From contig NZ_CP036289.1 in NCBI RefSeq assembly GCF_007748115.1, forward strand, positions 1,054,001 through 1,118,000: a stretch of 64,000 bases of DNA. The letters run 5' to 3'. This stretch comes from Bremerella volcania (GTDB lineage: Bacteria > Planctomycetota > Planctomycetia > Pirellulales > Pirellulaceae). The notes beneath the pieces are model-generated. The model ran no database searches. It was not told the DNA's origin and saw only the letters and a program-made list of their open reading frames with translations. A program made the position numbers and the translations under genes. This document shows, in pieces, positions 18,290 to 26,657 of the stretch (position 1 is the stretch's first letter; every line of letters starts with the position of its first letter).

Positions 18290-19269
18290 AACGAATGCTT
18301 TTGCTAAGTCTGCTACTGATGGCCATCGCTTTGGTCGGTGGTTGTCAGACGAAGGACGATACGTACCACACCGGTCCGCGTGATAATGACCCCAGCGCGC
18401 GAACCGACGTGAAGCTGGCCCTCAACTGGTTTCCCGAGGCCGAGCATGGCGGATTCTACGCGGCCCAGCTCAACGGTTACTTCGCCGAGGAAGGACTTAA
18501 CGTCGAGATCATCCCCGGCGGGCCTGGCTCGCCGGTGATTCAGCAGGTAGCACGCGGCACGATCGAGTTCGGCGTCGCCACGGCCGATCAAATTCCGCTC
18601 GGCCGTGCTCAAGGAGCCAACGTCGTGGCCACGCTGGCGGCGATTGACCAAAGCCCGCGCTGCTTCCTGGTGCACGAAGAGTCAGGCATCAAGTCGCTGG
18701 AAGAACTCAAGAACGTGACCCTGGCGATGAACAGCGGCCGGGCCTTTTCGGAGTATCTCAAGAAGCATGTCCCGCTGGAGAACGTGCGGATCGTGCCGTA
18801 CGACGGCAGCATTGCGGCGTTCCTGCGTGACAAGAACTTCGCCCAGCAAGGATACGAGTTCAGCGAGCCGTTTCTGGCCAAGCAGCAAGGAGCGAACGTG
18901 CGTGTGCTGCCCATTCGAGCGATCGGCTATAACCCGTACGCCAGCTTGCTGTTCACGTCGGACAAGCTGAAGAGCGAGCATCCGGAACTGGTCGCCAAGA
19001 TGACGCGAGCTTGCCGTAAAGGTTGGCAGGCGTATCTGAAGGACCCGCTGAAGACGAACGAGCATCTTCAGTCGCTCAATCCCGAACTCACGCCGGGCGT
19101 CCTGGAGTTTGGCGTCAAGGCGATCGTCCCGCTGACGACGGTTCAGCAAGACGACTTCGGTCAGATGCAGCTTGACCGCTGGAAGACCCTTGTCGAGCAG
19201 CTCGTCGAAGTGGGGCTGATCGAGAAGGACGCCGTGAAGCCGGAAGACTGTTTTACCGAGGCATCATGA
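18286..19269 (+). CDS. THI5/NMT1-like ABC substrate-binding lipoprotein
   Basis: 327 residues from GTG 18286. A lipoprotein signal (MLLLSLLLMAIALVGGC) has its lipidation Cys in VGGC, so the protein is membrane-tethered in the periplasm. The mature part starts with VKLALNWFPEAEHGGFYAA and AQLNGYFAEEGLNVEIIPGG. These segments are characteristic of NMT1/THI5-like solute-binding proteins, for example ThiY and related pyrimidine, riboflavin or nitrate/sulfonate binders. The substrate cannot be read from sequence. A thiamine-pyrimidine precursor is plausible because thiE is elsewhere in the window. It is coupled by GTGA overlap to the permease and by ATGA overlap to the phosphatase. Confidence 0.88.
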   Translation: MKRMLLLSLLLMAIALVGGCQTKDDTYHTGPRDNDPSARTDVKLALNWFPEAEHGGFYAAQLNGYFAEEGLNVEIIPGGPGSPVIQQVARGTIEFGVATADQIPLGRAQGANVVATLAAIDQSPRCFLVHEESGIKSLEELKNVTLAMNSGRAFSEYLKKHVPLENVRIVPYDGSIAAFLRDKNFAQQGYEFSEPFLAKQQGANVRVLPIRAIGYNPYASLLFTSDKLKSEHPELVAKMTRACRKGWQAYLKDPLKTNEHLQSLNPELTPGVLEFGVKAIVPLTTVQQDDFGQMQLDRWKTLVEQLVEVGLIEKDAVKPEDCFTEAS

Positions 19270-19910
19270 GCGGCACTCTTTCTGACGATACGTGTTGGAT
19301 GTATTTGGTCCGGCACGGAGCGACCGACTTCAATCTGAAGCAGCCGACCGTCCTGCAAGGCAATGGAATCAACGGCCCGCTGGCCGCGATCGGCCAGCAG
19401 CAGGCGACGCTAACGGGTAAGTTTCTTAGTTCGCTGACGTTCGATTGCGTCTATGCCAGTCCGATGGTGCGAGCAATCGAGACGGCCGAACGCATCGTGC
19501 CTGGCCGCGAGATCGTTCCGGTGCCGGAGATCGTCGAGGCCGACGTCGGCCGCTGGCTGGGACGCGACTGGGCAGACATCCAAGCGGCCGATCCCGAGGC
19601 GTACCGTTTGCATCAGGAAGATCCCTCGATTCATCCTTATCCCGAAGGGGAATCGGCCACCGACGTCGCTCGGCGGACGGTACCAGCCCTGACCAGGATC
19701 CTGCGGCAGAACCTCGGCAAGCGGGTCCTGGTGGTCGCGCATAACATCGTCATTCGCGTGATGGTCGCCCATCTGTACCAGATTCCGCTGAAGCAGTTCC
19801 GGACGATCCGGCAAGACAACTGCTGCGTGAATCTGATTCGGTATCAAGGGGAAAAGGCGGAACTGGTGACTTGCAATTCGACCTTTCACCTACGCGAGCT
19901 GAATCAGTAG
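19266..19910 (+). CDS. Histidine phosphatase family protein
   Basis: 214 residues. The phosphohistidine loop is YLVRHGATDFN near residue 14. The partner motifs of the phosphoglycerate-mutase-like superfamily are ASPMVRAIETAERI, EADVGRWLGRDWADI and VVAHNIVIRVMV. Small cytosolic enzymes of this type dephosphorylate sugar phosphates, cobalamin intermediates or other small phosphates. Its start overlaps the stop of the binding-protein gene (ATGA), so it belongs to the transporter operon. An inferred role is removing phosphate from the imported compound or its intermediate. It ends 7 bases inside the convergent lpxK gene. Confidence 0.9.
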   Translation: MSGTLSDDTCWMYLVRHGATDFNLKQPTVLQGNGINGPLAAIGQQQATLTGKFLSSLTFDCVYASPMVRAIETAERIVPGREIVPVPEIVEADVGRWLGRDWADIQAADPEAYRLHQEDPSIHPYPEGESATDVARRTVPALTRILRQNLGKRVLVVAHNIVIRVMVAHLYQIPLKQFRTIRQDNCCVNLIRYQGEKAELVTCNSTFHLRELNQ

Positions 19911-20986
19911 TCGGCGTACGGATCTTCGGGGATTTTTTCGACTAGTTCCCGCAGCCGCTCTTCGAGTTCCTCTTGGCCGTCGACGATCTTGGCTTCGATG
20001 GTCAAGGCCCACAGGGGCTTGTCCATGAAGCGATCGAGGCCGATCTTCACGAGGTCCTTGTGCGTGCAGACGACCGCTTCGACCTCGTCGTGCTCAGTGG
20101 TCCAGTGCTCCAGGACGTGGATGTCCTCGCGCTGGTAATCGTGGTGGTCGTCGAATTCTTTGAGCTCAACCACGTCGATCTCGGCATTTGTCAGCGTGTG
20201 GCGGAAACCGCTCGGGTTGCCGATGCCGCAAAAGGCCAGCACCTTCTTTCCCTTCAGCTGATCAATCGGCTCGGACGCTCCGCTGAAATTGATCAGGCGG
20301 CTTGGCTGGTGACGCATCTCGACCAGCACGGCATCGTCTTCCAGTTTGGCGACGCGTTCCCAGATCGCGGCCCGCTCTTGGACGCTGACCATGTCGCCGC
20401 GGGTGAGCACGATCACGTCGGCCCGGCCCAGGCTTTGGACCGGCTCTCGCAGGGTGCCGCGGGGGAACAGGTAGTCGTAGCCAAAGGGCTCGGTGGCGTC
20501 GATCAGCACGATATCGAGATCGCGGGCGATTCGCCGATGTTGGAACGCATCGTCCAGCAGCAGTACCTGGGCGGCGAGTTCCTCAGTGGCTACCTGGGCG
20601 GCGGCGACGCGATCGGGGTTTTGCAGGTGCGGAACGTCAGGCAGCAACTGTTCGAGTTCTTTCGCCTCGTCGTTCTGAGCACCTTGCTCGGCGCCGTAGC
20701 CGCGGCTGATCAGCGTGACGCGGATGTTCTGCTCGCGAAACCAACGCGCGAGCCAGGCAACCATGGGCGTCTTGCCGGTGCCGCCGAGGGTCAGGTTGCC
20801 GACGCTGATCACCGGCACGTCGACCTTTTCGCCTGGTTTGACCTTCGTGTCGTACTGACGATTGCGAATGCCGACGCCGATTCCGTAGAAGAGCGAGGTC
20901 ACCCACATGAGTCCGCGAAGCATCGACGTGCCGATTCCCCTTTGGCGGCCGCTGACAATGGCTTTGAAGTCTCGGGCAGTGAGCAT
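19904..20986 (-). CDS. lpxK: Tetraacyldisaccharide 4'-kinase
   Basis: 360 residues. LpxK phosphorylates the 4' position of the lipid A disaccharide at the inner membrane. The P-loop phrase VGNLTLGGTGKTPMV (near residue 61) is diagnostic, followed by ISRGYGAE, LLLDDAFQHRRIARDLDIVLID and VIVLTRGD. A hydrophobic or amphipathic N-terminus (LMWVTSLFYGIGVG) fits membrane attachment. I chose ATG 20986 because it gives the usual N-terminal length. GTG 21058 is possible. Its presence supports a lipid A-containing outer membrane. It lies 93 bases downstream of the dehydrogenase gene, on the same strand. Confidence 0.93.
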   Translation of the reverse strand: MLTARDFKAIVSGRQRGIGTSMLRGLMWVTSLFYGIGVGIRNRQYDTKVKPGEKVDVPVISVGNLTLGGTGKTPMVAWLARWFREQNIRVTLISRGYGAEQGAQNDEAKELEQLLPDVPHLQNPDRVAAAQVATEELAAQVLLLDDAFQHRRIARDLDIVLIDATEPFGYDYLFPRGTLREPVQSLGRADVIVLTRGDMVSVQERAAIWERVAKLEDDAVLVEMRHQPSRLINFSGASEPIDQLKGKKVLAFCGIGNPSGFRHTLTNAEIDVVELKEFDDHHDYQREDIHVLEHWTTEHDEVEAVVCTHKDLVKIGLDRFMDKPLWALTIEAKIVDGQEELEERLRELVEKIPEDPYADY

Positions 20987-21079
20987 CGATTCGTTACTAC
21001 GGGGTGGCGTATTCAAAGCGAAAGGGACGAAACCTGGCGGCTTGTCCCTTTCGATCACTTATCAATTGGCGACTTTGCT

Positions 21080-22180
21080 CTAGCCTTTCAGCTTGGCACA
21101 AATGGCGTCGGCCATTTCCTGCGTGCCGACGGCGGTTGGGTCGTCGCGGTTTGGCTTGAGGTCGTAGGTGACGTCCTTGCCTTCGGCGATGACGTCGGCG
21201 ACGGCCTGTTCCAGACGCTTGGCCGCGTCGGTTTCGCCCATGTGCTGAAGCATCAGCATGCCGGACAGAATGAGGGCGGTCGGGTTGACCTTGTTCTGGC
21301 CTTTGTACTTCGGAGCCGAACCGTGGGTGGCTTCGAAGACGGCGCCTTCGGGACCGATGTTCGCACCGGGGGCAACACCCAGGCCGCCGACGATACCGGC
21401 ACCCAGGTCGCTGAGGATATCGCCGTACAGGTTCGGCAGCACGATCACGTCGTACAGTTCTGGCTTTTGGACCAGCTGCATGCACATGTTGTCGACGATG
21501 CGTTCCTCGAATTCGATGTCAGGGTAGTCCTTGGCGACTTCGGTGGCCGTGGCCAGGTACAAGCCGTCGGAGTACTTCATGATGTTCGCCTTGTGAACGG
21601 CGGTGACCTTCTTGCGGCCGTTCTTCTGGGCGTAGTCAAACGCACAGCGAACGATACGTTCGGTTCCGCTGACGCTAATCGGCTTGATCGAAACGCCGGT
21701 CTCTTCGGCGCCGGTCTTGATCTTGCGGTCCGATGGCAGGCCGTTGATGAACTCGATCAGCTGAGCCGTTTCAGGCTTGCCTTTCTCGAATTCGACGCCG
21801 GCGTAAAGGTCTTCGGTGTTTTCACGCACGATGACGATATCGACGCCCAACTCGCTGAAGTAGCTGCGAACGCCTGGGTACCACTTGCAAGGGCGGATAC
21901 AGGCAAACAGACCCAGTTCCTGACGCAGGTAAACGTTGATGCTGCGGAAACCAGTACCCACAGGGGTGGTGATCGGGGCCTTCAGGGCACACTTGGTGCG
22001 GCGAACGCTTTCGATGGTCGAATCGGGGATGGGCGTGCCGACACGCTCCATCACGTCGACGCCGGCCTCCTGGACGTCCCAGTTGATTTCGACGCCGGTT
22101 GCGTCGACACACTTGCGGGCAGCTTCCGCCAATTCGGGACCAGTACCGTCGCCGGTAATGAGAGTGACTTCGTAGGCCAT
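21080..22180 (-). CDS. Isocitrate/isopropylmalate-family dehydrogenase (NAD-IDH-like)
   Basis: 366 residues of the beta-decarboxylating dehydrogenase family. Motifs are [11 protein letters not shown] at the N-terminus, the substrate-binding [15 protein letters not shown] (three-Arg region), [50 protein letters not shown] and [12 protein letters not shown]. The phrase [12 protein letters not shown] is typical of homo-oligomeric NAD-dependent isocitrate dehydrogenases rather than LeuB. It would convert isocitrate to 2-oxoglutarate in the TCA cycle. A homoisocitrate or tartrate-type specificity cannot be excluded. It may be cotranscribed with lpxK. Confidence 0.85.
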   Translation of the reverse strand: MAYEVTLITGDGTGPELAEAARKCVDATGVEINWDVQEAGVDVMERVGTPIPDSTIESVRRTKCALKAPITTPVGTGFRSINVYLRQELGLFACIRPCKWYPGVRSYFSELGVDIVIVRENTEDLYAGVEFEKGKPETAQLIEFINGLPSDRKIKTGAEETGVSIKPISVSGTERIVRCAFDYAQKNGRKKVTAVHKANIMKYSDGLYLATATEVAKDYPDIEFEERIVDNMCMQLVQKPELYDVIVLPNLYGDILSDLGAGIVGGLGVAPGANIGPEGAVFEATHGSAPKYKGQNKVNPTALILSGMLMLQHMGETDAAKRLEQAVADVIAEGKDVTYDLKPNRDDPTAVGTQEMADAICAKLKG

Positions 22181-22367
22181 GAGGTTTTCCTGGCAGCTGA
22201 GGGATATCGTAGTTGCGATAAGCGATTTAGGGCGAATGGAACACCTTGCGTTAAGAGCCCAAAATACCAGACCAACCGCCAGAGGTAAACCTAGTACCAG
22301 GACATGCCGACGGTTACGGGCCTAGTTCTGTAGGGTGCCTGGCAAGGATAGCGCGCACCCGCTTCCG

Positions 22368-22404
22368 TCCCCTTGCCCCTGAGGGGAGAGGGCCAGGGTG
22401 AGGG
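22368..22404. repeat. CCCTCTCC/GGGAGAGG intergenic repeat, copy 3
   Basis: GTCCCCTTGCCCCTGAGGGG followed by AGAGGGCCAGGGTGAGGG. It has the same tail as the copy at 9628-9666. It lies in the 441-base gap 22181-22621 together with the palindromic element 22485-22617. Confidence 0.7.
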
Positions 22405-22484
22405 ATTTTCAAGCTTGATGAAAACGCATGCGCGACCGACGTTCGCGATGGCATCGGAACGAATCTTACGCAGCAGTTTCTTAC

Positions 22485-22617
22485 GTCAGCCCCGAAGGGG
22501 CGACCATTAATAGCCAGGGGTGGAAGCCCCTGGAAAGCGTTCCCCAAAAGACTTCTTAGGCCCTGAAAGAGCGGTCGAAATGATGCCTGCTGAAACGGTC
22601 GCCCCCTTGGGGCTGAC
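22485..22617. repeat. 133-bp palindrome-bounded repeat element
   Basis: Terminal inverted repeats of 21 bases with about two mismatches, starting GTCAGCCCCGAAGGGGCG on the left and ending CCCCCTTGGGGCTGAC on the right. They enclose an inner hairpin (CAGGGGTGGAAGCCCCTG). From memory, this shape (CCCCGAAGGGG plus an inner AGGGGTGGAAGCCCCT) is a repetitive non-coding element in planctomycetes and other bacteria that is often mis-annotated as short ORFs. It ends 4 bases before the stop codon of the minus-strand gene at 22622. Confidence 0.75.
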
Positions 22618-22621
22618 ACAC

Positions 22622-23539
22622 TCATGGCGGCCCGCGTTCGTGGGCCGTTTCGACTTGTCGTGTTTCGTTGTTGGACGCCATCCTCACATCCGCGTGGACA
22701 CGCTTCTCAATCGCACGAAGCACGCGTTCGCGTCGTGTGGGCGTGATGATCTGCTTGGTTTCGGCTCGGGAGATTACTTGGGGCTGCGTTTCGCTTGGCG
22801 GTTGTTCTTCGCTGGAAGCCTGTTCGACGGGTGCGTTGAGTTCCTCTTCCAGCGCATCGATCTCGGCCTGTTTCGCGGTAATCTCCTCGATCAACTGGAG
22901 GTTGAGCTTCTTCATCCGGTAGAACATCCACGCGTACAATCGTGCGGCTTCGTACGTGAGGGGCTCGCGCAGCGGCTGCCGTAGTCGATAGCGCTTTCGT
23001 TCCTCGTAGCGCGTCACCGCGTCGCGTTCGCGGGGCACGCGGTATTCGCCTGAGTCACTCCGCGAACGTTTGGGCGTTAAGCCGTTTGGCACCAGGGGAG
23101 GATCGATTTCGGGGAACTCGTACGCGTTGATTTCCGGATCGATTTCGACCACGATGCTGTCGGCCCGGTAGTGCGGTCGATCGGGGTCGAACGCTTCGAC
23201 AGGCGGGTCCTTGCTAGGAACGTCCTTCGCCATCGCAGCCTGAAACGCGGCTTCCTCCTGGGCCTCTTGCCGGCGGATGATTTCGTTGAGCGTGGCCGAT
23301 TGCGGCCGCGGCGTTCGCTTCGGAGGAGCCATCTTCGGCGGCCAGAATTTCTTGGGCTGCGACTCGTTGGCCGGCTCTTCCTGCAAGATCATCAACACCT
23401 CTCCGCAGCAAGGGCAGAGCAGTCGATTCCCCTCGCGCACGGCAACCTGCGGAGCGTGCGCTGATGCGTTCGCTCCGTGTGTTTCAGGTTGTGAGGCGTG
23501 TTGATGGGACATGACGTTTGAGTGTGTTGAAGTTTGCAT
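22622..23539 (-). CDS. Hypothetical protein with a CPCC zinc-binding-like motif
   Basis: 305 residues with no recognised family. The N-terminal 35 residues are rich in His, Ser, Gln and Ala. A single CPCCGE follows near residue 43, then a Pro/Lys-rich stretch (KKFWPPKMAPPKRTPRPQ). An acidic/proline middle comes next. A helical, charged C-terminal part (about 185-300) includes a coiled-coil-like segment LNLQLIEEITAKQAEIDALEEELNAP. The order suggests a scaffold or DNA/RNA-associated protein, but no function can be assigned. The start is uncertain among ATG 23539, ATG 23512 and GTG 23545. Similar CPCC-plus-coiled-coil proteins seem lineage-specific. Confidence 0.65.
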   Translation of the reverse strand: MQTSTHSNVMSHQHASQPETHGANASAHAPQVAVREGNRLLCPCCGEVLMILQEEPANESQPKKFWPPKMAPPKRTPRPQSATLNEIIRRQEAQEEAAFQAAMAKDVPSKDPPVEAFDPDRPHYRADSIVVEIDPEINAYEFPEIDPPLVPNGLTPKRSRSDSGEYRVPRERDAVTRYEERKRYRLRQPLREPLTYEAARLYAWMFYRMKKLNLQLIEEITAKQAEIDALEEELNAPVEQASSEEQPPSETQPQVISRAETKQIITPTRRERVLRAIEKRVHADVRMASNNETRQVETAHERGPP

Positions 23540-23669
23540 GCCCACGCAAACGCGGGCACGGCACCCGGAAGCGAGATTGCTTCATCGGGTGTACGTGCAA
23601 TTTAGAGGACTAGCGCTTCAGTGAGATAGTGCGCGCGGGAAAAATTTTTTTGACCACGGATGACGCGGG

Positions 23670-24149
23670 CTAATCAGAAACGCCCAGATGAAGCCAGTAG
23701 GCGGATTCGGTGGAATGGATCAGGAAATCGTTCCAGTCGCATTCGTAGAAGCCGACCGGATGTATCTTGAATTCATACACATCGCACTTGCCGACCAGGG
23801 CATCCAGCCACTCCAGCGGTGGTTGGAGAAACCGCTTCCGGTCGATTTCGGGAAGGTGCTCGTGATTCCAAAGGCTCCGATCGCAATTCTCAGGCTCTTG
23901 GAATTGGAGAAGCCAGCGGGACAAACAGCTTTTCACGGCCGGTCGCCACGGTTCGAGCGGTTCCAGCTTTAGATCTGTGAACTCGATCGATTGATCCGCG
24001 AGTGCCCGCGTGATGCAAGCGGTCGGATCCGCATCCATCGCAATAGGATCGATGCTGAAAGTACAGCCGTGATTGACGCGCGTGTTGATCTGCTCCATCG
24101 CGATCAGGAAGCCCTGCAACTTTCCTAGGAGGCTGGCACTGGTGTTCAT
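23670..24149 (-). CDS. Hypothetical protein
   Basis: 159 residues with no signal peptide, membrane segment or recognised motif. It is rich in Trp (7) and acidic residues. Segments such as SLWNHEHLPEIDRKRFLQPPLEWLDALVG and YECDWNDFLIHSTESAYWLHLGVSD suggest a compact soluble alpha/beta protein. It reads like the small immunity-type or SUKH-like proteins in size and composition, but I see no diagnostic residue. It lies between two unrelated minus-strand genes and carries its own ATG at 24149. Coding is supported by length and amino-acid composition only. Confidence 0.6.
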   Translation of the reverse strand: MNTSASLLGKLQGFLIAMEQINTRVNHGCTFSIDPIAMDADPTACITRALADQSIEFTDLKLEPLEPWRPAVKSCLSRWLLQFQEPENCDRSLWNHEHLPEIDRKRFLQPPLEWLDALVGKCDVYEFKIHPVGFYECDWNDFLIHSTESAYWLHLGVSD

Positions 24150-24171
24150 GATTGCGGCTCCGAAAAAAGAA

Positions 24172-24206
24172 GGCTATCCGGCGGGGACGCCGGTAGCCAT
24201 CCTACG
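24172..24206. repeat. GGCTACCGGCGTCC hairpin repeat, copy 1
   Basis: Hairpin GGCTATCCGGCG-gGGa-CGCCGGTAGCC with the tail ATCCTACG. The reverse complement matches 26359-26393 closely (CGTAGGATxGCTACCGGCGT). It lies between the hypothetical gene and the PQQ-like gene. Confidence 0.75.
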
Positions 24207-24232
24207 TTAATTGAGCATTCTAAATCGGGGCG

Positions 24233-25507
24233 TTACTTTCCGATGCAGTACAATGCCTTGTTCGTGCGAAGGTAGATCTTGTTGTCGACGATTGCCGGGC
24301 TGGCGTTGGCGATCGACTTGTCTGCTTCGAACTCGTTGATCGTGATCAGCTTGTACTCGGGATTCGCGTCGATCACGTAGGTGCCGTTTTCGCGGGTGAC
24401 GTAGTACAGCTTGCCGCCAGCCACCACCGGCGAGGCGTAGATCAGTTTCGGGCGGGGTTCCATTCGTTCCTGGTAGACCACTTCGCCGGTCTTGGCGTCG
24501 GCACAGTAGGCGATCCCTTTGCTTTCGCTGACCCAGTACAGGTGGCCGTCGTGGTAGGTGGGAGACGAAACGTTCGAGCCTTTGTCGAGTTCCCAAACCA
24601 GGTGGCTGTCGGTCACGTCGCCGCTGCCGCCGGTGCGGATGGCGATCGTCGTATTCTTGCGGGCACCCATGGCGACCACCATGTCGTCGCCGACGGGAAT
24701 CACGCTCGGGCAGATGTAGTCGTCGATTCCCTTCGAGTGCCACAGTTCCTCGCCGGTGGCCGGATCGAGCGCGCGAACGGCGCCTTCTTCGCTGTAGATC
24801 AGTTCATCGCGACCGTTGGCCGTAACCAGGATGGGCGTGTTCCACGAACGGTTGACCCCTTCGTGCTTCCAGACTTCTTGGCCGGTCTTTTTGTCGAGGC
24901 CGACGATCGCGTTTCCCTCGACGCCAGCGTTCAGGATGACCAGGTCTTTGTAGAGGACCGGCGAGTTGGCGGTGCCGAACGCGTGGGTCTTATCCCCCAG
25001 GCTGACCGTCCAGCGGTGCGTGCCGTCGAGATCGTAGGCGGCGGCCCCGGTGGTGCCGTAGTAAACATAGACGCCGGTATCGTCGACGTTGGGCGTGCTG
25101 GAAGCGAAGCCGTGCAGGGCCACGAACCCGCTGAAGTCTTTGGTGTGCTCGGCATCGGCCGGGATCTCTTGGTTCCACAGGATCCTGCCATTTTCGCGAT
25201 CGACGCAGACGAGGTTCCGTTTCAGATTGGCCTTATCGCCAGGCTCTTCTTCGTTCAGGCCGTACCCGGTGTAGCAGGTGACGTAGATGCGATTGTTGAA
25301 GACGACCGGGCTTGAGGCGCCTGGGCCTGGCATGTCGGTCTTCCACAGGACGTTTTCGGTGTCGCCCCACTTTGTGGGAACGGAGTCTACGTTGGCGATC
25401 CCGGCCTGGGAAGGTCCGCGGAAGCGAGGCCAGTTGTCTGCTTGCAGCGGCAGCGTAAAGACGACGACCGCAAGCAGGGAAAGAAGCTGGAGGAAGTTAC
25501 GAGGCAT
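24233..25507 (-). CDS. PQQ-binding-like beta-propeller repeat protein
   Basis: 424-residue secreted propeller. A signal peptide covers about residues 1-24 (LLSLLAVVVFTLPLQA). The planctomycete-typical start of the mature protein is NWPRFRGPSQAGI, with repeated blades carrying the PQQ-like Trp/Gly pattern: DRENGRILWNQE, DLDGTHRWTVSLG, DKKTGQEVWKHEG, DPATGEELWHSKG and DAKTGEVVYQER. About seven to eight blades are present. Most such planctomycete proteins lack proven PQQ binding and may instead bind carbohydrate or act as BamB-like scaffolds. ATG 25507 has TAAGGAA nearby. It is monocistronic. Confidence 0.9.
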   Translation of the reverse strand: MPRNFLQLLSLLAVVVFTLPLQADNWPRFRGPSQAGIANVDSVPTKWGDTENVLWKTDMPGPGASSPVVFNNRIYVTCYTGYGLNEEEPGDKANLKRNLVCVDRENGRILWNQEIPADAEHTKDFSGFVALHGFASSTPNVDDTGVYVYYGTTGAAAYDLDGTHRWTVSLGDKTHAFGTANSPVLYKDLVILNAGVEGNAIVGLDKKTGQEVWKHEGVNRSWNTPILVTANGRDELIYSEEGAVRALDPATGEELWHSKGIDDYICPSVIPVGDDMVVAMGARKNTTIAIRTGGSGDVTDSHLVWELDKGSNVSSPTYHDGHLYWVSESKGIAYCADAKTGEVVYQERMEPRPKLIYASPVVAGGKLYYVTRENGTYVIDANPEYKLITINEFEADKSIANASPAIVDNKIYLRTNKALYCIGK

Positions 25508-25721
25508 CAACCGATTCCTTACAGGGCAGGGGAGCTGAAGTTCGAGAAGGGTGTGAGTACCTGCGATTATAGCGCTTCGCGGGGCGAGTCAAAACCTGGC
25601 TCGATTAAAACCAGACCAGTGAGGTGTTTACTTCACAAGACGTTAAAATGATTGTGGTGGGCAAACGTAGGGGCTATGCTGACTCGGCACAAACAGGTTG
25701 GTCGTCTTTGGAGAACTCGCC

Positions 25722-26003
25722 ATGGGTTTTTCCTTTCGTAAGTCGTACACGTTCGGTCCTTTGCGGGTGAATCTCAGCAAGTCTGGGGTGGGGTTTTCGT
25801 TTGGTGTGAAAGGCCTGCGTGCCGGGTACAGTGCCAACGGGCGCAAGTATGTTTCGGCGGGTGTGCCTGGCACCGGGGCGCGGTACTACAAGTCGACCAA
25901 GTCGCTGTCAGGCCTGTGGAACGAGTGGTTCGGCGGCGAAGAGGAAGAGGCACCGCAGAAGAAGCCAGCGAAGCAACTGAAAAAGAAAGAATCATTCTGG
26001 TAA
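25722..26003 (+). CDS. DUF4236 domain protein
   Basis: 93 residues. The N-terminal 55 residues are the DUF4236 pattern: MGFSFRKSYTFGPLRVNLSKSG, then GVGFSFGVKGLRAGYSANGRKYVSAGVPGTGARYY. DUF4236 is a small beta-rich domain of unknown function found near bacterial and phage genes. The remaining tail is acidic then Lys-rich (EEEEAPQKKPAKQLKKKESFW). The start is ATG 25722 with GGAG upstream. An earlier start at 25698 is unlikely. The next gene begins 11 bases downstream, so the two form a small operon. Confidence 0.9.
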   Translation: MGFSFRKSYTFGPLRVNLSKSGVGFSFGVKGLRAGYSANGRKYVSAGVPGTGARYYKSTKSLSGLWNEWFGGEEEEAPQKKPAKQLKKKESFW

Positions 26004-26014
26004 AGGCCCCCACG

Positions 26015-26308
26015 ATGAAAGCGAAGTTCATCCGCATCTTCCGCACGTCCAGTTCCGAACGTTTCCTGCTGCATGACGATGGCAGCGAAGAAATGGGCAT
26101 GATCGACCTCCACTTCCTGGCCGACGGCACGGTCGCCGGCAATCTGTTTCTGGTCGCATCGAAGGTGACCGATGAAGCCGGCATCCGCCAGTTGCTGGAG
26201 CAAATCGACGAACAACTGGTCCCGGCCGCCAGCATGGAAGACGCCAACCTCTCGTTTACGGTCACCCAAGGGGAACTGGTGGGGACGTTTTCGAGCGCGG
26301 AAGATTAA
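26015..26308 (+). CDS. Small conserved-looking hypothetical protein
   Basis: 97 residues from ATG 26015, preceded by AAAGG. It is mixed alpha/beta with no Cys, signal or membrane segment. The pattern KAKFIRIFRTSSSERFLLHDDGSEEMGMIDLHFLADGTVAGNLFLV, followed by EAGIRQLLEQIDEQLV, suggests a two-layer sandwich in which a beta meander is followed by a helix. No family was recognised. It is cotranscribed with the DUF4236 gene 11 bases upstream, which is the only clue to its role. Confidence 0.7.
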   Translation: MKAKFIRIFRTSSSERFLLHDDGSEEMGMIDLHFLADGTVAGNLFLVASKVTDEAGIRQLLEQIDEQLVPAASMEDANLSFTVTQGELVGTFSSAED

Positions 26309-26318
26309 AGAAGGGTTT

Positions 26319-26554
26319 GCCACAGAGGGCACAGAGAACACCGAGAGGAAGAAAGAGACGTAGGATAGCTACCGGCGTCCTCGTCGGATAGCCATCTTGA
26401 AGAAGGGTACTCGCTGCGTAACGGAAAAGGTGGCTATCGCCTGGGAAGGCGTAGCCACCCTACGACGATTCTCCCTTATCCGTGTTCATCCGAGAAATCC
26501 GTGGTTCGCCTTCTCTTTTTTCCTCCCCTCGGTGTCCTCTGGGCTCTCTGTGGC
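26319..26554. repeat. Composite nested repeat region
   Basis: The 349-base gap 26309-26657 is nearly all repeat. The outer inverted pair is GCCACAGAGGGCACAGAGAA (26319-) and its near reverse complement at 26528-26554 (ending CTCTCTGTGGC). Inside are a GGCTACCGGCGTCC hairpin (26359-26393) and a second hairpin with arms GGTGGCTA/TAGCCACC (26431-26456). There is also an ATCCGTGTTCATCC...ATCCGTGG motif (26478-26504), related to 50056-50083 in reverse orientation. No coding capacity was recognised. Confidence 0.65.
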
Positions 26555-26657
26555 CAAATATCCTTGCATCCCTCCTGCCGAACCGTTCAACTAAAGCTTG
26601 CGCGGATGTTCGGACTATTCCGTTTCCCCCCACTGTCTGCCCAAAGAGGAGATCCTC

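Noticed and set aside
19973-22288. 771-codon plus-strand ORF opposite lpxK and the dehydrogenase
   Set aside because: It runs through two recognisable minus-strand genes and their spacer, with antisense-type composition and no motif.
22314-22625. 103-codon ORF in the repeat region
   Set aside because: Lies in the palindrome-bounded repeat element, whose translated arms mimic a protein. Such calls are a known artefact of this repeat.
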